A stretch of 64,000 nt of DNA from Rufibacter latericius. Lineage in GTDB: Bacteria > Bacteroidota > Bacteroidia > Cytophagales > Hymenobacteraceae. The stretch is from contig NZ_RJJD01000021.1 of NCBI RefSeq assembly GCF_003721515.1, forward strand, positions 62,001-126,000, written 5' to 3'. Under the pieces are notes generated by a model. It saw nothing but the letters and a program-made list of their open reading frames with translations, was not told the DNA's origin and ran no database searches. The position numbers and the translations under genes were made by a program. Shown here piece after piece: positions 34,546-43,638 of this stretch; positions within the stretch are counted from its first letter, which is position 1; every line of letters begins with the position of its first letter.

Positions 34546-35547
34546 TCAGACCTTGTTGGAAAATAGAAGCGTCTGCCCGATATTCAGAATCTTCAATTTC
34601 CCGGGTATTTCGCCGGAAGCTTGTAGCTTTTCCAGCCAACGAACCGGTTCACTGATCGGCTCATCAGACAAATCGAAGGTGCCGTAATGCATGGGCACCA
34701 AAGTACGCCCTTTAAGATCTTTGAAGGCCTGCACCGCCTCGGCCGGATTGGTGTGGCTCTGCTGCATCAGGAAAGCCGGGTTATAGGCACCCACCCCCAA
34801 CAAGCAGGTATCAATCTGGGGGAACAGCTTCTGGATTTCCTTATAATGGTGGTCATAGCCAGAATCGGCGCCGAAGTAAAGCGTGTGGTTGGGTGCCTGC
34901 ACCATAAAACTGCCCCAAAGAATCTGATTATTGTCTTGCATGCCCCGTTTGTGCCAGTGGAAAGAAGGCAGGTAAAACACTTTAGGCTGATTCTGAGGTA
35001 AGGAAAACTCCTGGTACCAACCCGCTTCCTGGATAGAGATTCCGGGCAACCATCCCTGAATCAGGTCCTTCATTTTAAGGGAAGTGAGGACCGTGAAGGT
35101 GTGGGTTTTCCGAAGCATTTTGAGGCTGGCTTTGTCACAATGGTCAAAATGGCCATGGGAGAGCAGCACGTAATCAATTGGCGGCAATTCACTTGGCTCT
35201 ACAGGAAAAGGCACTTTCCGCTTCAGGAGGGATACGCCGTAAAACAGCGGGTCTGTCAGAAAAGTGATTCCCCCCAACCGGATGAAAAACGTGGCATGGC
35301 CTAACCAGACCATCCCCTCCCCTTTCCCCTGAAGAAATGGCCTGGGGTCTTCCACGGTGGGCAGCCAAGCATCTTCTTTCTTCTCCTGCCTTTGGGTATT
35401 CCGGGTCAGTTTCCAACGAAGGGCCAACAGCATGGATTGGTTTCCCTGCTTGAATTGGTTCAAGAAACGGCCGTTCTGCACCGGGTTTCCAGCCCAGTTT
35501 GGACGAATGATGGGGAGATTTGGGTTAAGTAAAAATTCATCTGCCAT
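34546..35547 (-). CDS. Metallo-beta-lactamase-fold hydrolase, NAPE-PLD/UlaG-like
   Basis: A 333-residue cytosolic protein. Zinc motif LLSHGHFDH gives H131-x-H133-x-D135-H136. Other ligands are probably Asp in YFGADSGY and His in PMHYGTF. The WLGHATFFIRLGGITFLTDP start of the domain is shared by NAPE-PLD-like and UlaG-like (L-ascorbate-6-phosphate lactonase) proteins. No signal peptide. The family hydrolyses phosphodiesters or lactones; substrate here unknown. Confidence 0.87.
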   Translation of the reverse strand: MADEFLLNPNLPIIRPNWAGNPVQNGRFLNQFKQGNQSMLLALRWKLTRNTQRQEKKEDAWLPTVEDPRPFLQGKGEGMVWLGHATFFIRLGGITFLTDPLFYGVSLLKRKVPFPVEPSELPPIDYVLLSHGHFDHCDKASLKMLRKTHTFTVLTSLKMKDLIQGWLPGISIQEAGWYQEFSLPQNQPKVFYLPSFHWHKRGMQDNNQILWGSFMVQAPNHTLYFGADSGYDHHYKEIQKLFPQIDTCLLGVGAYNPAFLMQQSHTNPAEAVQAFKDLKGRTLVPMHYGTFDLSDEPISEPVRWLEKLQASGEIPGKLKILNIGQTLLFSNKV

Positions 35548-35688
35548 AAAATAAAACTATACCAATAAAGCGAGACTCTAAGCGAGATCCAAGAATGAGA
35601 AAAAAAGATACCTATCATTCATGCAAGTAGCTTATTTATATGTACATACACTATAACCTTAGATGCAATTAAACCTTATCACCTATTG

Positions 35689-35723
35689 CATTTTAAGCCT
35701 ATTTTTCTAAATTATAAGCAAAA
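35689..35723. repeat. Core hairpin repeat (degenerate copy)
   Basis: gcattttaagcct ... atttttctaaat ... tataagcaaaat. Partial arm pairing, 30 bp before the SusC-like gene. Confidence 0.4.
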
Positions 35724-35753
35724 TCATTCTCCATATTACTAATCCAAACGCAC

Positions 35754-38700
35754 ATGAAAAAACTATACTCCTTGTTCTTTTTCTTTTGTGCATTCAGCTG
35801 CATGGAAGAACTGGCCGCCCAGGACCGACAAATCTCCGGGCGAGTCGTCTCTACCACAGACGGAACCCCGGTGGTGGGGGCCAGTGTGGTGGTAAAAGGC
35901 ACCACCAGCGGCACTACCACCGATGCTTCCGGAAATTACGCCATAAACGCCCCTGCTTCCGCCACCACCCTGGTGGTTTCTTTTATTGGGTTCACCTCAC
36001 AGGACGTACCCATCAGCGGCAGAACCTCTATTACGGTTTCCCTGGTGCCCGATGTCCAGCAACTGAATGAAGTGGTGGTGACGGCCTTCGGGCGGGAGCA
36101 GGAAAAGAGAACGCTGGGGTATTCGGTGCAGGAGGTGGGCGCAGAGGAGATTACCCAGACCCAGAACCCCAACGTAGTGAATGCCTTGCAGGGGCGCGTG
36201 GCCGGGGTTCAGGTATTAAGTACGGGGGGAACGCCTGGGGCTGGGTCCCGAATCCAGATCAGGGGCATCAACTCCCTCTCGCCCAGTGCGAACAATCAGC
36301 CCCTTTTTGTAATAGACGGCATTCCCATCAGCAATGAAACCTTGGCGGGAAACCAACTGCCTAGCGCGGGAACCGTGGCCACTGCCGAAGCCGGCGGGAA
36401 CGAACAATCCTTTGCGTTCACCAACCGGGCCGCCGACATCAACCCCGAGGACGTGGAAAGCATGACTGTCTTGAAAGGTGCCGCGGCTACGGCGTTGTAC
36501 GGGCTCAGGGCGGCCAACGGGGCCATCATCATTACCACCAAGAAAGGAAAAGCCGGTGCCACGATGGTGAACTTCAGCTCCAACTTCGGGATTGACAACA
36601 TCAACAAGACCCCCAAATACCAGAAAAGGTACCGCGAAGGCCTGGGCGGAAGACTCCGGTACACTTCTTCCGGTGCCCCCAACCGTTTCCAGACCTTCGG
36701 CCCGCCCATCACCGATGACCCGTTCTTTGACAACTTCAAGAACTTTTTCCAGACCGGTACCCGCTATGACAACAACATCAGCGTATCCGGCGGAAACGAG
36801 AAAGCCACCTTCCACACCTCGGCTTCCCATTTCAATCAGGAAGGTATTTCTCCTAATTCAGACTGGAAACGCACCACGGTAAAACTGGGCGGCAACATCA
36901 ACTTCTCTGAGAAATTCGCGGTGAACGGTTCTTTGAGCTACACCCAATCTGGGGGGGATAAAGCCGCCTCCGGGGACAAGGGCATCATGTCGGCGCTGAA
37001 CTACCATACCACCACCTTTGACGTAAATGATTACATCAACCCCAACGGCACCATGAAGGTGTACTCGCCCGGGGTGATTGACAATCCCCGTTACCTGGCA
37101 GAACACAGCACCCTCAAAGATGACGTAAACCGCCTGATGGGGAACGTAGGCTTCAGCTACGACTTTTTGCCCTGGCTGCGGTTTAACTACAAGATCGGGG
37201 CCGATGTGTACAGCGATAACCGAACCCGCCTGGTACCCGGCCCGATTTTCCAGGGAGCGCCCACCCTTGACATTGCCGCCGGAACCGCGGGCTTCATCAT
37301 TGAGGAGCGGGTCAATTACCGTGAAATCACCTCCAATGCCTTCCTTACCGCCGAGCACTCTTTTTCCGATGTCATGAATACTTCTATCATGCTGGGGAAC
37401 AGCGTGGAAAGCCAGTTTTCTGACATCCTGAATACCCGCGGCGAGCGGTTCACCATTCCGCTCTTCTACCATATCTCCAACACCTCCAACCTCTATACCC
37501 GGAACGACATCTCGGAACGACGCTTGATCGGGGCCTTTTTCGATGCCAAAGCCGATTACAAGAACATCCTTTTCCTGAACGTCACCGGCCGTAACGACTG
37601 GACCTCTACCCTTCCCGTTGAAAATCGGTCTTTCTTCTATCCTTCGGTAAGTACCAGCTTCATCTTCTCAGAACCGTTGGGGCTGTCAAGTAACCGGATC
37701 TTCAACTTCGGGAAGATCAGGGCTTCCTGGGCGCAGGTAGGGAAAGACACCAGGCCTTACCTGGTAGGCACCTATTACGGTTCTCCGGCCGATTTTCCTT
37801 TCGGGGGAAGAAACGGATTTGCGGTGAGCACTACCATCGGGGACATTGAACTGCAACCAGAGAGAACCACTTCTGTTGAGTTCGGCACGGAGTTGCATTT
37901 CTTCCAGAGCCGCCTCACCCTTGATGCCACCTACTACCGGGCCAACAGTAAAGACCAAATTATTCCGGTGCCCACCAGCGTCACCTCGGGTGTTTTGAAT
38001 TACGTCACCAATGCGGGCGAGATCCGGAATACGGGGGTAGAATTGCTCATCTCCGGCACCCCCCTCAAAATAAACGATTTCACCTGGGATCTGGTGCTGA
38101 ACTGGTCAACGAACGAAAGCGAGGTGATTTCCATTACCCCAGCCGTGCCGGAGATCATCTTCCAGGACGACCGGGTCATCAACAAACTGGTAGTGGGCGG
38201 CTCGGCCGGAGATCTGTACGGCCGTCCGTTTTTGCGCGACAACCAGGGCCGTTTGATCATAGGGGCAAATGGGCTCCCCACTCTGGCACCCCTCGGGCCG
38301 AACGGATTACCGATCACTTCCACCATTCCCTACGTGAAAGTAGGCAACGCCCTACCAGATTGGCAGGGAGGCATCACCAGCACCATTACCTGGAAAGGCC
38401 TGAGCTTAACCGCGCTGCTGGAAATCCGGGAAGGGGGCGATGTGTACGATGTCAGCATGCGGAACCGGATCAGGAACGGGATTGACATCAGGACCGAGAA
38501 CCGGTACGAGGAAATCATCTTCAACGGGGTAAACGCCAGCGGTGAACCCAATACCGTTCCCGTTGTCCTAGACGAAAACTTCTACCGGAACGGAAACAGC
38601 TTCAATGATGCCTCGGATGTTTTGCTGCAAGACGCTTCCTGGGTAAGATTACGCAATGCGCAGTTGTCTTATACCTTACCCACCAGCCTGGTAGGCAGAA

Positions 38701-38879
38701 CACCCTTCAAAAGCGCCCGGGTCAGTGTGACGGGCAACAACCTGTTCCTGATTACACCCTATGAAGGCTTTGACCCCGAAACACCCAACTATGGGGCGGG
38801 CAGCAATGCCCTGGGATACACCGGCTATGGCATTCCGGCCACCAGAAGCTTTACGTTCGGTTTAAATGTCACCCTCTAA
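35754..38879 (+). CDS. SusC/RagA-family TonB-linked outer-membrane protein
   Basis: Outer-membrane importer of 1041 residues. Signal peptide (to AAQ at about residue 23), a carboxypeptidase-like regulatory domain (QISGRVVSTTDGTPVVGASV, about 26-110), then the plug (NALQGRVAGVQVLS ... IQIRGINSL ... FVIDGIPI ... VLKGAAATALYG) and a beta-barrel ending in a typical terminal strand (ATRSFTFGLNVTL). The SusD-like lipoprotein gene follows by 12 bp. No anti-sigma/sigma pair and no hydrolase is adjacent, so the imported nutrient cannot be named. Confidence 0.94.
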   Translation: MKKLYSLFFFFCAFSCMEELAAQDRQISGRVVSTTDGTPVVGASVVVKGTTSGTTTDASGNYAINAPASATTLVVSFIGFTSQDVPISGRTSITVSLVPDVQQLNEVVVTAFGREQEKRTLGYSVQEVGAEEITQTQNPNVVNALQGRVAGVQVLSTGGTPGAGSRIQIRGINSLSPSANNQPLFVIDGIPISNETLAGNQLPSAGTVATAEAGGNEQSFAFTNRAADINPEDVESMTVLKGAAATALYGLRAANGAIIITTKKGKAGATMVNFSSNFGIDNINKTPKYQKRYREGLGGRLRYTSSGAPNRFQTFGPPITDDPFFDNFKNFFQTGTRYDNNISVSGGNEKATFHTSASHFNQEGISPNSDWKRTTVKLGGNINFSEKFAVNGSLSYTQSGGDKAASGDKGIMSALNYHTTTFDVNDYINPNGTMKVYSPGVIDNPRYLAEHSTLKDDVNRLMGNVGFSYDFLPWLRFNYKIGADVYSDNRTRLVPGPIFQGAPTLDIAAGTAGFIIEERVNYREITSNAFLTAEHSFSDVMNTSIMLGNSVESQFSDILNTRGERFTIPLFYHISNTSNLYTRNDISERRLIGAFFDAKADYKNILFLNVTGRNDWTSTLPVENRSFFYPSVSTSFIFSEPLGLSSNRIFNFGKIRASWAQVGKDTRPYLVGTYYGSPADFPFGGRNGFAVSTTIGDIELQPERTTSVEFGTELHFFQSRLTLDATYYRANSKDQIIPVPTSVTSGVLNYVTNAGEIRNTGVELLISGTPLKINDFTWDLVLNWSTNESEVISITPAVPEIIFQDDRVINKLVVGGSAGDLYGRPFLRDNQGRLIIGANGLPTLAPLGPNGLPITSTIPYVKVGNALPDWQGGITSTITWKGLSLTALLEIREGGDVYDVSMRNRIRNGIDIRTENRYEEIIFNGVNASGEPNTVPVVLDENFYRNGNSFNDASDVLLQDASWVRLRNAQLSYTLPTSLVGRTPFKSARVSVTGNNLFLITPYEGFDPETPNYGAGSNALGYTGYGIPATRSFTFGLNVTL

Positions 38880-38891
38880 TCTGCTAAGACC

Positions 38892-40352
38892 ATGCTGAAA
38901 ACTTCAAAAAAATATATTTCCGTAGGGTTGATGGCGCTGCTTCCATTGGCAGGTTGCGACTCTTTCCTGGACGTGAACGATGATCCCAACCGGGCCACCA
39001 GGGTCAGTTCAGAGGCGCTTTTGTCTCCCCTCATTGTTTCTACCGCCGATGCGCATTTCCAGCTGGGCCAGTACACCAGTTTGTTTGCCCAACAACTGGG
39101 TGCCTACACCGCTGGCCCTCAGATTGCCGACCGGCACATAGACGTACGTGCCAACCTTGCCTGGAACCTCTTGTACCTGAACAACCTGACCAATGCCAAT
39201 CTGCTGGTGCAGCAAGCAACCGCTCAGGGTTCCCCCTATTATGTAGGCGTTGGTAAAATCATGCAGGCATTGAACCTGGGTCTGCTCACCGACACCTGGG
39301 GAGAGGTTCCATTTTCTCAGGCCTTCCAGGGCTCCGCTGATTTTACCCCAGCCTACGACCAACAGGAACAGATTTACGCCACCATCCACCAGTTACTGGA
39401 CGATGCCTTGGTAGAGCTCCAGAAAACCACTTCGGCGGAACGACCAGGGGCCGATGATTTCATCTACGCTGGCGACATTCCTAAATGGAGGAAAGCGGCC
39501 AATGCCCTGAAAGCCCGCTACACCATTCACCTGGTGGAAAGACAGGGAACTGCCGCTGCCAATGCCGCGCTGGGGTATGTTGCCCAAGCTTTTTCGTCTA
39601 ACGCAGATGATATGCAGTTGATTTACTCGGAACGCAACATCAACCCCTGGAACCGGAACATCGCCATCGGGATTACCACGGGTAACTTTATCGTGGCTCC
39701 GTCGGCAACCCTTATCAACCTCCAAAATGGCAACACCTACCCTGGTTTGGTAGATCCCCGCATGCCGCTTATGGCAGACCGGAGAACCAGCACCAATCCT
39801 TATTCGGGTATCCGGAACGGTTCTGGCACGGGAGGTAATACCGATATAACGGCTGCCACCTTCTACGGCAAATCCACTTCGCCCCTGCTCATGGTGACCT
39901 ACAGCGAGATGAAATTCATTGAGGCCGAGGCTCGGTTCCTGGCCAATGGCGGCACCCGCACCTCGGTGGGATCAACTGAGGAAGCATACCAGGCATACCT
40001 GGCCGGAATCAGGGCTCACATGGAAAAACTAGGAGTGCAACCCGCGGATATCACCTCTTACCTCAGCCACCCTCAGGTTGCCGTAGGTGCCGCCAACCTG
40101 ACCTTGTCCCTGATCATGAAGGAGAAGCTGATTGCGCTATACCTCAACCCCGAAGCCTGGGTGGATGTGCGCCGGTATGATTATGATCCGCAGATCTATC
40201 CAGGCATGGCCTTACCAGAAGGGCATAACCCGGCTTTGAGTGGTCAGTTCATCCGGCGGGTACTCTATCCCGAAACCGAGGCGGCCCGCAACGCCGATGA
40301 AGTGGCAAAGGTGACGAAAGGTTTGGCCGAAAAAATGTGGTGGGATCTATAA
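38892..40352 (+). CDS. SusD/RagB-family lipoprotein
   Basis: Substrate-binding lid of the SusC-like channel, 486 residues. Lipobox LAGC (Cys at residue 22) followed by DSFLDVNDDPNRAT, typical of the SusD_2-type subgroup. TPR-like helices span the middle, and EAWVDVRRYDYD lies near the C-terminus. It acts at the outer-membrane surface. Its stop is 20 bp before the next lipoprotein gene; all three form one operon. Confidence 0.93.
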   Translation: MLKTSKKYISVGLMALLPLAGCDSFLDVNDDPNRATRVSSEALLSPLIVSTADAHFQLGQYTSLFAQQLGAYTAGPQIADRHIDVRANLAWNLLYLNNLTNANLLVQQATAQGSPYYVGVGKIMQALNLGLLTDTWGEVPFSQAFQGSADFTPAYDQQEQIYATIHQLLDDALVELQKTTSAERPGADDFIYAGDIPKWRKAANALKARYTIHLVERQGTAAANAALGYVAQAFSSNADDMQLIYSERNINPWNRNIAIGITTGNFIVAPSATLINLQNGNTYPGLVDPRMPLMADRRTSTNPYSGIRNGSGTGGNTDITAATFYGKSTSPLLMVTYSEMKFIEAEARFLANGGTRTSVGSTEEAYQAYLAGIRAHMEKLGVQPADITSYLSHPQVAVGAANLTLSLIMKEKLIALYLNPEAWVDVRRYDYDPQIYPGMALPEGHNPALSGQFIRRVLYPETEAARNADEVAKVTKGLAEKMWWDL

Positions 40353-40372
40353 TCAGTAAACTATCTACTCCA

Positions 40373-40852
40373 ATGAAAAGACTTTCTATCTATACTTTCC
40401 TGCTGGCTTTTGGGACTCTTTTGCTCACGGCCTGCTACGATGAACCCGACTTCATCAAAGACAACACGACGCCCACGGGCAAAGGAAGCGCCCCGGTGAG
40501 TGCCAATGACCTCCGCGACCTCAGCACCAATACCAGTATCTCTACCTCCAACAACGCCAGCACTTCTCAATATACCGCTGGCACGCAGATCAGGTATGAA
40601 CTCCAGTTCTTTTCCCAATCGCCGGTGAAAGAGATTAACGTTTACGAGACCGTAGGAGCCGGCACCCGTACCAAGGTTTCCACCTACCCCTACGTCCCGG
40701 CTTTCTCTCAAACTGACCGGACTGACACCCTGATTGTGACTTATACCGTACCTCAGGCACCGGTAGGCACCAACGTAAAAATTGAGACCGAAGTACTGAA
40801 CCAAAACAACCTCAGTGTACTGAGGACTCTCTGGATCAGGTTGAAACCATAA
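40373..40852 (+). CDS. Small lipoprotein of the SusCD operon
   Basis: A 159-residue protein from ATG 40373 (a GTG/TTG-type frame start at 40337 inside the susD-like gene is rejected). Lipobox LLTAC (Cys about 21). The rest is predicted beta-sandwich (QIRYELQFFSQSPVKEINVYE ... TLIVTYTVPQAP), similar in layout to surface glycan/peptide-binding proteins of Sus-like systems, but no family is recognised. Position suggests an accessory surface-binding subunit. Confidence 0.75.
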   Translation: MKRLSIYTFLLAFGTLLLTACYDEPDFIKDNTTPTGKGSAPVSANDLRDLSTNTSISTSNNASTSQYTAGTQIRYELQFFSQSPVKEINVYETVGAGTRTKVSTYPYVPAFSQTDRTDTLIVTYTVPQAPVGTNVKIETEVLNQNNLSVLRTLWIRLKP

Positions 40853-40867
40853 ACCTCTGGCTTTCTA

Positions 40868-40902
40868 TTCTGGGGCAGTTTTTCCAAAAACGGCCCAAAA
40901 GC
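40868..40902. repeat. Core hairpin repeat (degenerate copy)
   Basis: ttctggggcagt ... ttttccaaaaa ... cggcccaaaag. Partial arm pairing, directly before a terminator. Confidence 0.4.
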
Positions 40903-40935
40903 AAGTTGCTCAACATGTAACTTACTTCAAATAAA

Positions 40936-40977
40936 AGAGCCCCTGCAAGAACTAAATCACGTTCCTGCAGGGGCTCT
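40936..40977. terminator. Bidirectional terminator between SusCD operon and Spm fusion
   Basis: 17-bp stem with one mismatch (40936-40952 with 40961-40977; core gcccctgca/tgcaggggc), 8-nt loop, with A-rich sequence on the left side and gcgtttt on the right. Confidence 0.75.
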
Positions 40978-41019
40978 GCGTTTTAGTTAAGTTTTTTAAA
41001 AGGACCTTATAAATGCCTG

Positions 41020-42252
41020 TTAATGGAAGAACAGGTAGGCCAGCCAGATAGCCGCCACAATCCCGATCAAATCGGCGATGAGGCCACACACCACGGCATA
41101 GCGGGTTTTACGGATTCCCACCGACCCGAAATACACGGCCAGAATGTAGAAAGTAGTTTCCGTTGATCCCTGGATCACCGCTGCTACGTTCCCCACGAAA
41201 GAATCAACGCCGTAAGTTTTCATGGCATCCACCATCAGGCCACGGGCTCCGCTGCCGCTCAATGGTTTCATCAAGGCCACCGGCAAAGCAGGCACAAAAT
41301 CAGTGTTGAAGCCCATCAGGCTGAACAAAGACCCGATGCCCTGGACCAGAATATCCAAAGCGCCTGAAGCCCGGAAAACCCCAATGGCCACCAACATGGC
41401 AACCAGATACGGAATAATGGAAACCGCCACGCCAAAACCTTCTTTCGCCCCCTCTATAAAGGCTTCGTACACGTTTACTTTCCTCACCAACCCCAGCCCA
41501 ATAAAAGAGATGATCACTGAAAACAAGATGATGTTACTGGCTACTGAGGAGATGGTGGCAATCTGCTCTTGTGAAATGGTGCTGAAATAGTAGATCAAAC
41601 CACCGATCAAGAGGCCCAGCGTTCCCAGGTAAAGGATGACCACTTTGTCCAGGAGGTTAATGCGCTGATAAATGGCTACGGCCAGAAGTCCGCCCAGGAG
41701 CGAGAAAAAAGTACCCAGCAGAATAGGAATGAACACAGCCGACGGGTCTACAGAGCCCATTTGCGCCCTAAATACCAACACGCTGATCGGGATTAAGGTT
41801 AGCCCGGCGGTATTGAGCACCAGGAACATGATCTGAGCATTAGAGGCGGTGTCTTCGCTGGGGTTCAGTTCCTGCAGTTCTTTCATGGCTTTCAAACCAA
41901 GTGGCGTGGCGGCATTGTCCAACCCCAGCATGTTCGCCGAGAAGTTCATCAGGATAGACCCAAACACCGGGTGGTTTTTGGGAACTTCGGGAAATAGCCG
42001 GTTGAAAAACGGACCTACCGCTTTCGCGAAAATAGCAATGATGCCGCCGCGCTCCCCCACTTTCATGAGCCCAAGCCACAAAGTCATGACGCCAGTCAGC
42101 CCCAACGATATCTCGAAACCGGTCTTGGCACTGTCAAAGGTGCTGGCCACCAGCTTCTGGAAAACCTCTACGTCCTGAAAAAAGATAAGCTTGAACAGAG
42201 CAATGCAGAAAGCGATGATGAAGAACGCCGCCCACAGGTAATTTAAAATCAT
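41020..42252 (-). CDS. SpmA-SpmB fusion, nucleoside-recognition-domain membrane protein
   Basis: A 410-residue polytopic membrane protein, about ten hydrophobic segments. The N-terminal half resembles SpmA (SILMNFSANMLGLDNAATPLGLKAM), the C-terminal half SpmB (PALPVALMKPLSGSGARGLMVDAM and VAAVIQGSTETTFYILAVYFGSVGIRK). In Bacillus these are two sporulation genes affecting spore-core dehydration; here they are fused in a non-sporulating phylum, so transport of an unknown solute is more probable. The start codon is preceded by a tcattc-type array. Possibly linked to the dipeptide-epimerase operon upstream, but a terminator separates them. Confidence 0.85.
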   Translation of the reverse strand: MILNYLWAAFFIIAFCIALFKLIFFQDVEVFQKLVASTFDSAKTGFEISLGLTGVMTLWLGLMKVGERGGIIAIFAKAVGPFFNRLFPEVPKNHPVFGSILMNFSANMLGLDNAATPLGLKAMKELQELNPSEDTASNAQIMFLVLNTAGLTLIPISVLVFRAQMGSVDPSAVFIPILLGTFFSLLGGLLAVAIYQRINLLDKVVILYLGTLGLLIGGLIYYFSTISQEQIATISSVASNIILFSVIISFIGLGLVRKVNVYEAFIEGAKEGFGVAVSIIPYLVAMLVAIGVFRASGALDILVQGIGSLFSLMGFNTDFVPALPVALMKPLSGSGARGLMVDAMKTYGVDSFVGNVAAVIQGSTETTFYILAVYFGSVGIRKTRYAVVCGLIADLIGIVAAIWLAYLFFH

Positions 42253-42290
42253 GCGAGATGAATGAGTGAATGGATGATAGGCAGAATGAG
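42253..42290. repeat. GAATGA array (composite repeat D, one arm)
   Basis: gatgaatgagtgaatggatgat then aatgagg on the plus strand. In the sense of the Spm-fusion gene it is a tcattc array ending 5 bp before the ATG. No core hairpin is adjacent; two core copies lie about 200 bp away beyond a terminator. Confidence 0.5.
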
Positions 42291-42378
42291 GGTTTGAAGT
42301 CTGTCAAGAGGTGAGACACCGCTTTTCTCTGCCCCTAATTCAAGCAAAACTGTCCGAAAGATACACAGCCGAAAAATA

Positions 42379-42414
42379 AAAACCGCAGGTCCATTTTTCC
42401 AGATCTGCGGTTTT
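42379..42414 (-). terminator. Terminator of the DUF1611-epimerase operon
   Basis: 13-bp stem with one mismatch (42379-42391 with 42402-42414; aaaaccgcag/ctgcggtttt). T-rich on the minus strand. It lies about 160 bp after the epimerase stop, with two core repeats in between. Confidence 0.75.
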
Positions 42415-42473
42415 AGTTTGTCGGCTTTCTACACTAGATTACTTTCAACCAGCCTTCATAGAAAGATGAATCT

Positions 42474-42510
42474 CCCTTTTAAGGCTGATTTCCAGAAAAT
42501 AACCTTAAAT
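42474..42510. repeat. Core hairpin repeat (moderate copy)
   Basis: cccttttaaggctg ... atttccagaaaat ... aaccttaaat. ttaagg pairs with ccttaa; the centre atttccagaaaat is self-complementary. Confidence 0.55.
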
Positions 42511-42523
42511 TGGTAATGGAAAA

Positions 42524-42562
42524 GCTGTTTTAAGGACATTTCATGCTAATAAGGCCTATAAC
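42524..42562. repeat. Core hairpin repeat (degenerate copy)
   Basis: gctgttttaaggac ... atttcatgctaat ... aaggcctataac. Weak arms. It lies 14 bp from the previous copy, forming a tandem pair. Confidence 0.35.
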
Positions 42563-42570
42563 TCAGCCAC

Positions 42571-43638
42571 TCAAATCCGATCCACGCCCAGACCAGGTTT
42601 TCCATTGGGCCGCATGACGCCGTTTTCCAGCACAAACCCTCCGGAAACCACATCGCGGGCCAAATCCAAGCTGCCGTCCAGGTCAATGTAGCGGGTGTTG
42701 GCGCAGGAGAAAGCGGCGTGCAAGGCGGCGGAAATGCTGATGATGCTCTCGTCGTTACAGCCCCACATAAGGTTTATGCCTGCTTGCTGCGCAATGGTGG
42801 CAATCTGACGGGCGGCAAACACACCCCCGCTTTTCATCAGCTTGATGTTGTAGATCCCGCAGGCGCGCGGCGATTGGGCGAGGTGAAAGGCATCCAGCGG
42901 CGACAAAAGGGATTCATCAGCGGCCACCAGGTCTTTCACGGCATCGGGCAGTTCCCGCAGGTCATCTATCATGGGGGCGGGCAGCGGTTGTTCAATCAAT
43001 TCAATGTCCAGGGGCTGGGCTTGGGTACAGAACGTGGCCAGATCATAGGAAGTCCAGCCTTGGTTCGCATCTATCCGGAGGTTGATTTTGTTTCCGTAAG
43101 TTTCCCGAAGCTTTACCAGACGTTCAAGGTCCCGTTCAACCGTTTCGCCTACTTTTACTTTAAGGTGCGTAAAACCACGCCCCACGTACTCCTCGGCCTC
43201 AGCCAAGGTCTCTTCCACCGATTTTATCCCGATGGTGATGGAAGTTGGCAAGGCTTCCAAGCGCTGCCCCAGGAAAGTCACTAACGGAACTTCCAGGTAC
43301 TTGCAGAAGACATCATGCAGGGCAATGTCCAGGGCCGCACGGGCGGCGGGGTTACCGGGCAGCCGCAGGGGCAGTTCGGCGCAAATAGCTTGGAAGCTCC
43401 GGGTGTCCTGTCCAATGAGCCACTCCAGGTTCTCTGGTTGAAGGGCAGCCATGGTCTCGGCCAGCTTCTCTCCTACTACTTCGGAACTGGGATTTCCTGC
43501 CCCAAGACCACTCAAACCACTCTCAGTGACAATTTCCACCACCACGTTCTCTACCGCCGAAACGGTTTTAAAGGCAATGGTATACGGACGGGTTAACTCC
43601 AGATTGATTTTCCAGACGTGGATCTCCTTAATCTTCAT
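42571..43638 (-). CDS. Enolase-superfamily dipeptide epimerase (AEE/DgcA-like)
   Basis: A 355-residue muconate-lactonizing subgroup enzyme. Acid/base Lys in THLKVKVG (K162) and NIKLMKSGG (K266). Metal ligands D190 (RIDANQGW), E216 (ELIEQPLP) and D241 (AADESL). The DLDG segment gives the D-x-D (D319, D321) that in dipeptide epimerases holds the N-terminal ammonium of the dipeptide, favouring L-Ala-D/L-Glu epimerase. The coupled DUF1611 gene (4-bp overlap) favours the alternative, an N-acetyl-D-glutamate racemase of the DgcA type. Both concern D-glutamate. Confidence 0.87.
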   Translation of the reverse strand: MKIKEIHVWKINLELTRPYTIAFKTVSAVENVVVEIVTESGLSGLGAGNPSSEVVGEKLAETMAALQPENLEWLIGQDTRSFQAICAELPLRLPGNPAARAALDIALHDVFCKYLEVPLVTFLGQRLEALPTSITIGIKSVEETLAEAEEYVGRGFTHLKVKVGETVERDLERLVKLRETYGNKINLRIDANQGWTSYDLATFCTQAQPLDIELIEQPLPAPMIDDLRELPDAVKDLVAADESLLSPLDAFHLAQSPRACGIYNIKLMKSGGVFAARQIATIAQQAGINLMWGCNDESIISISAALHAAFSCANTRYIDLDGSLDLARDVVSGGFVLENGVMRPNGKPGLGVDRI

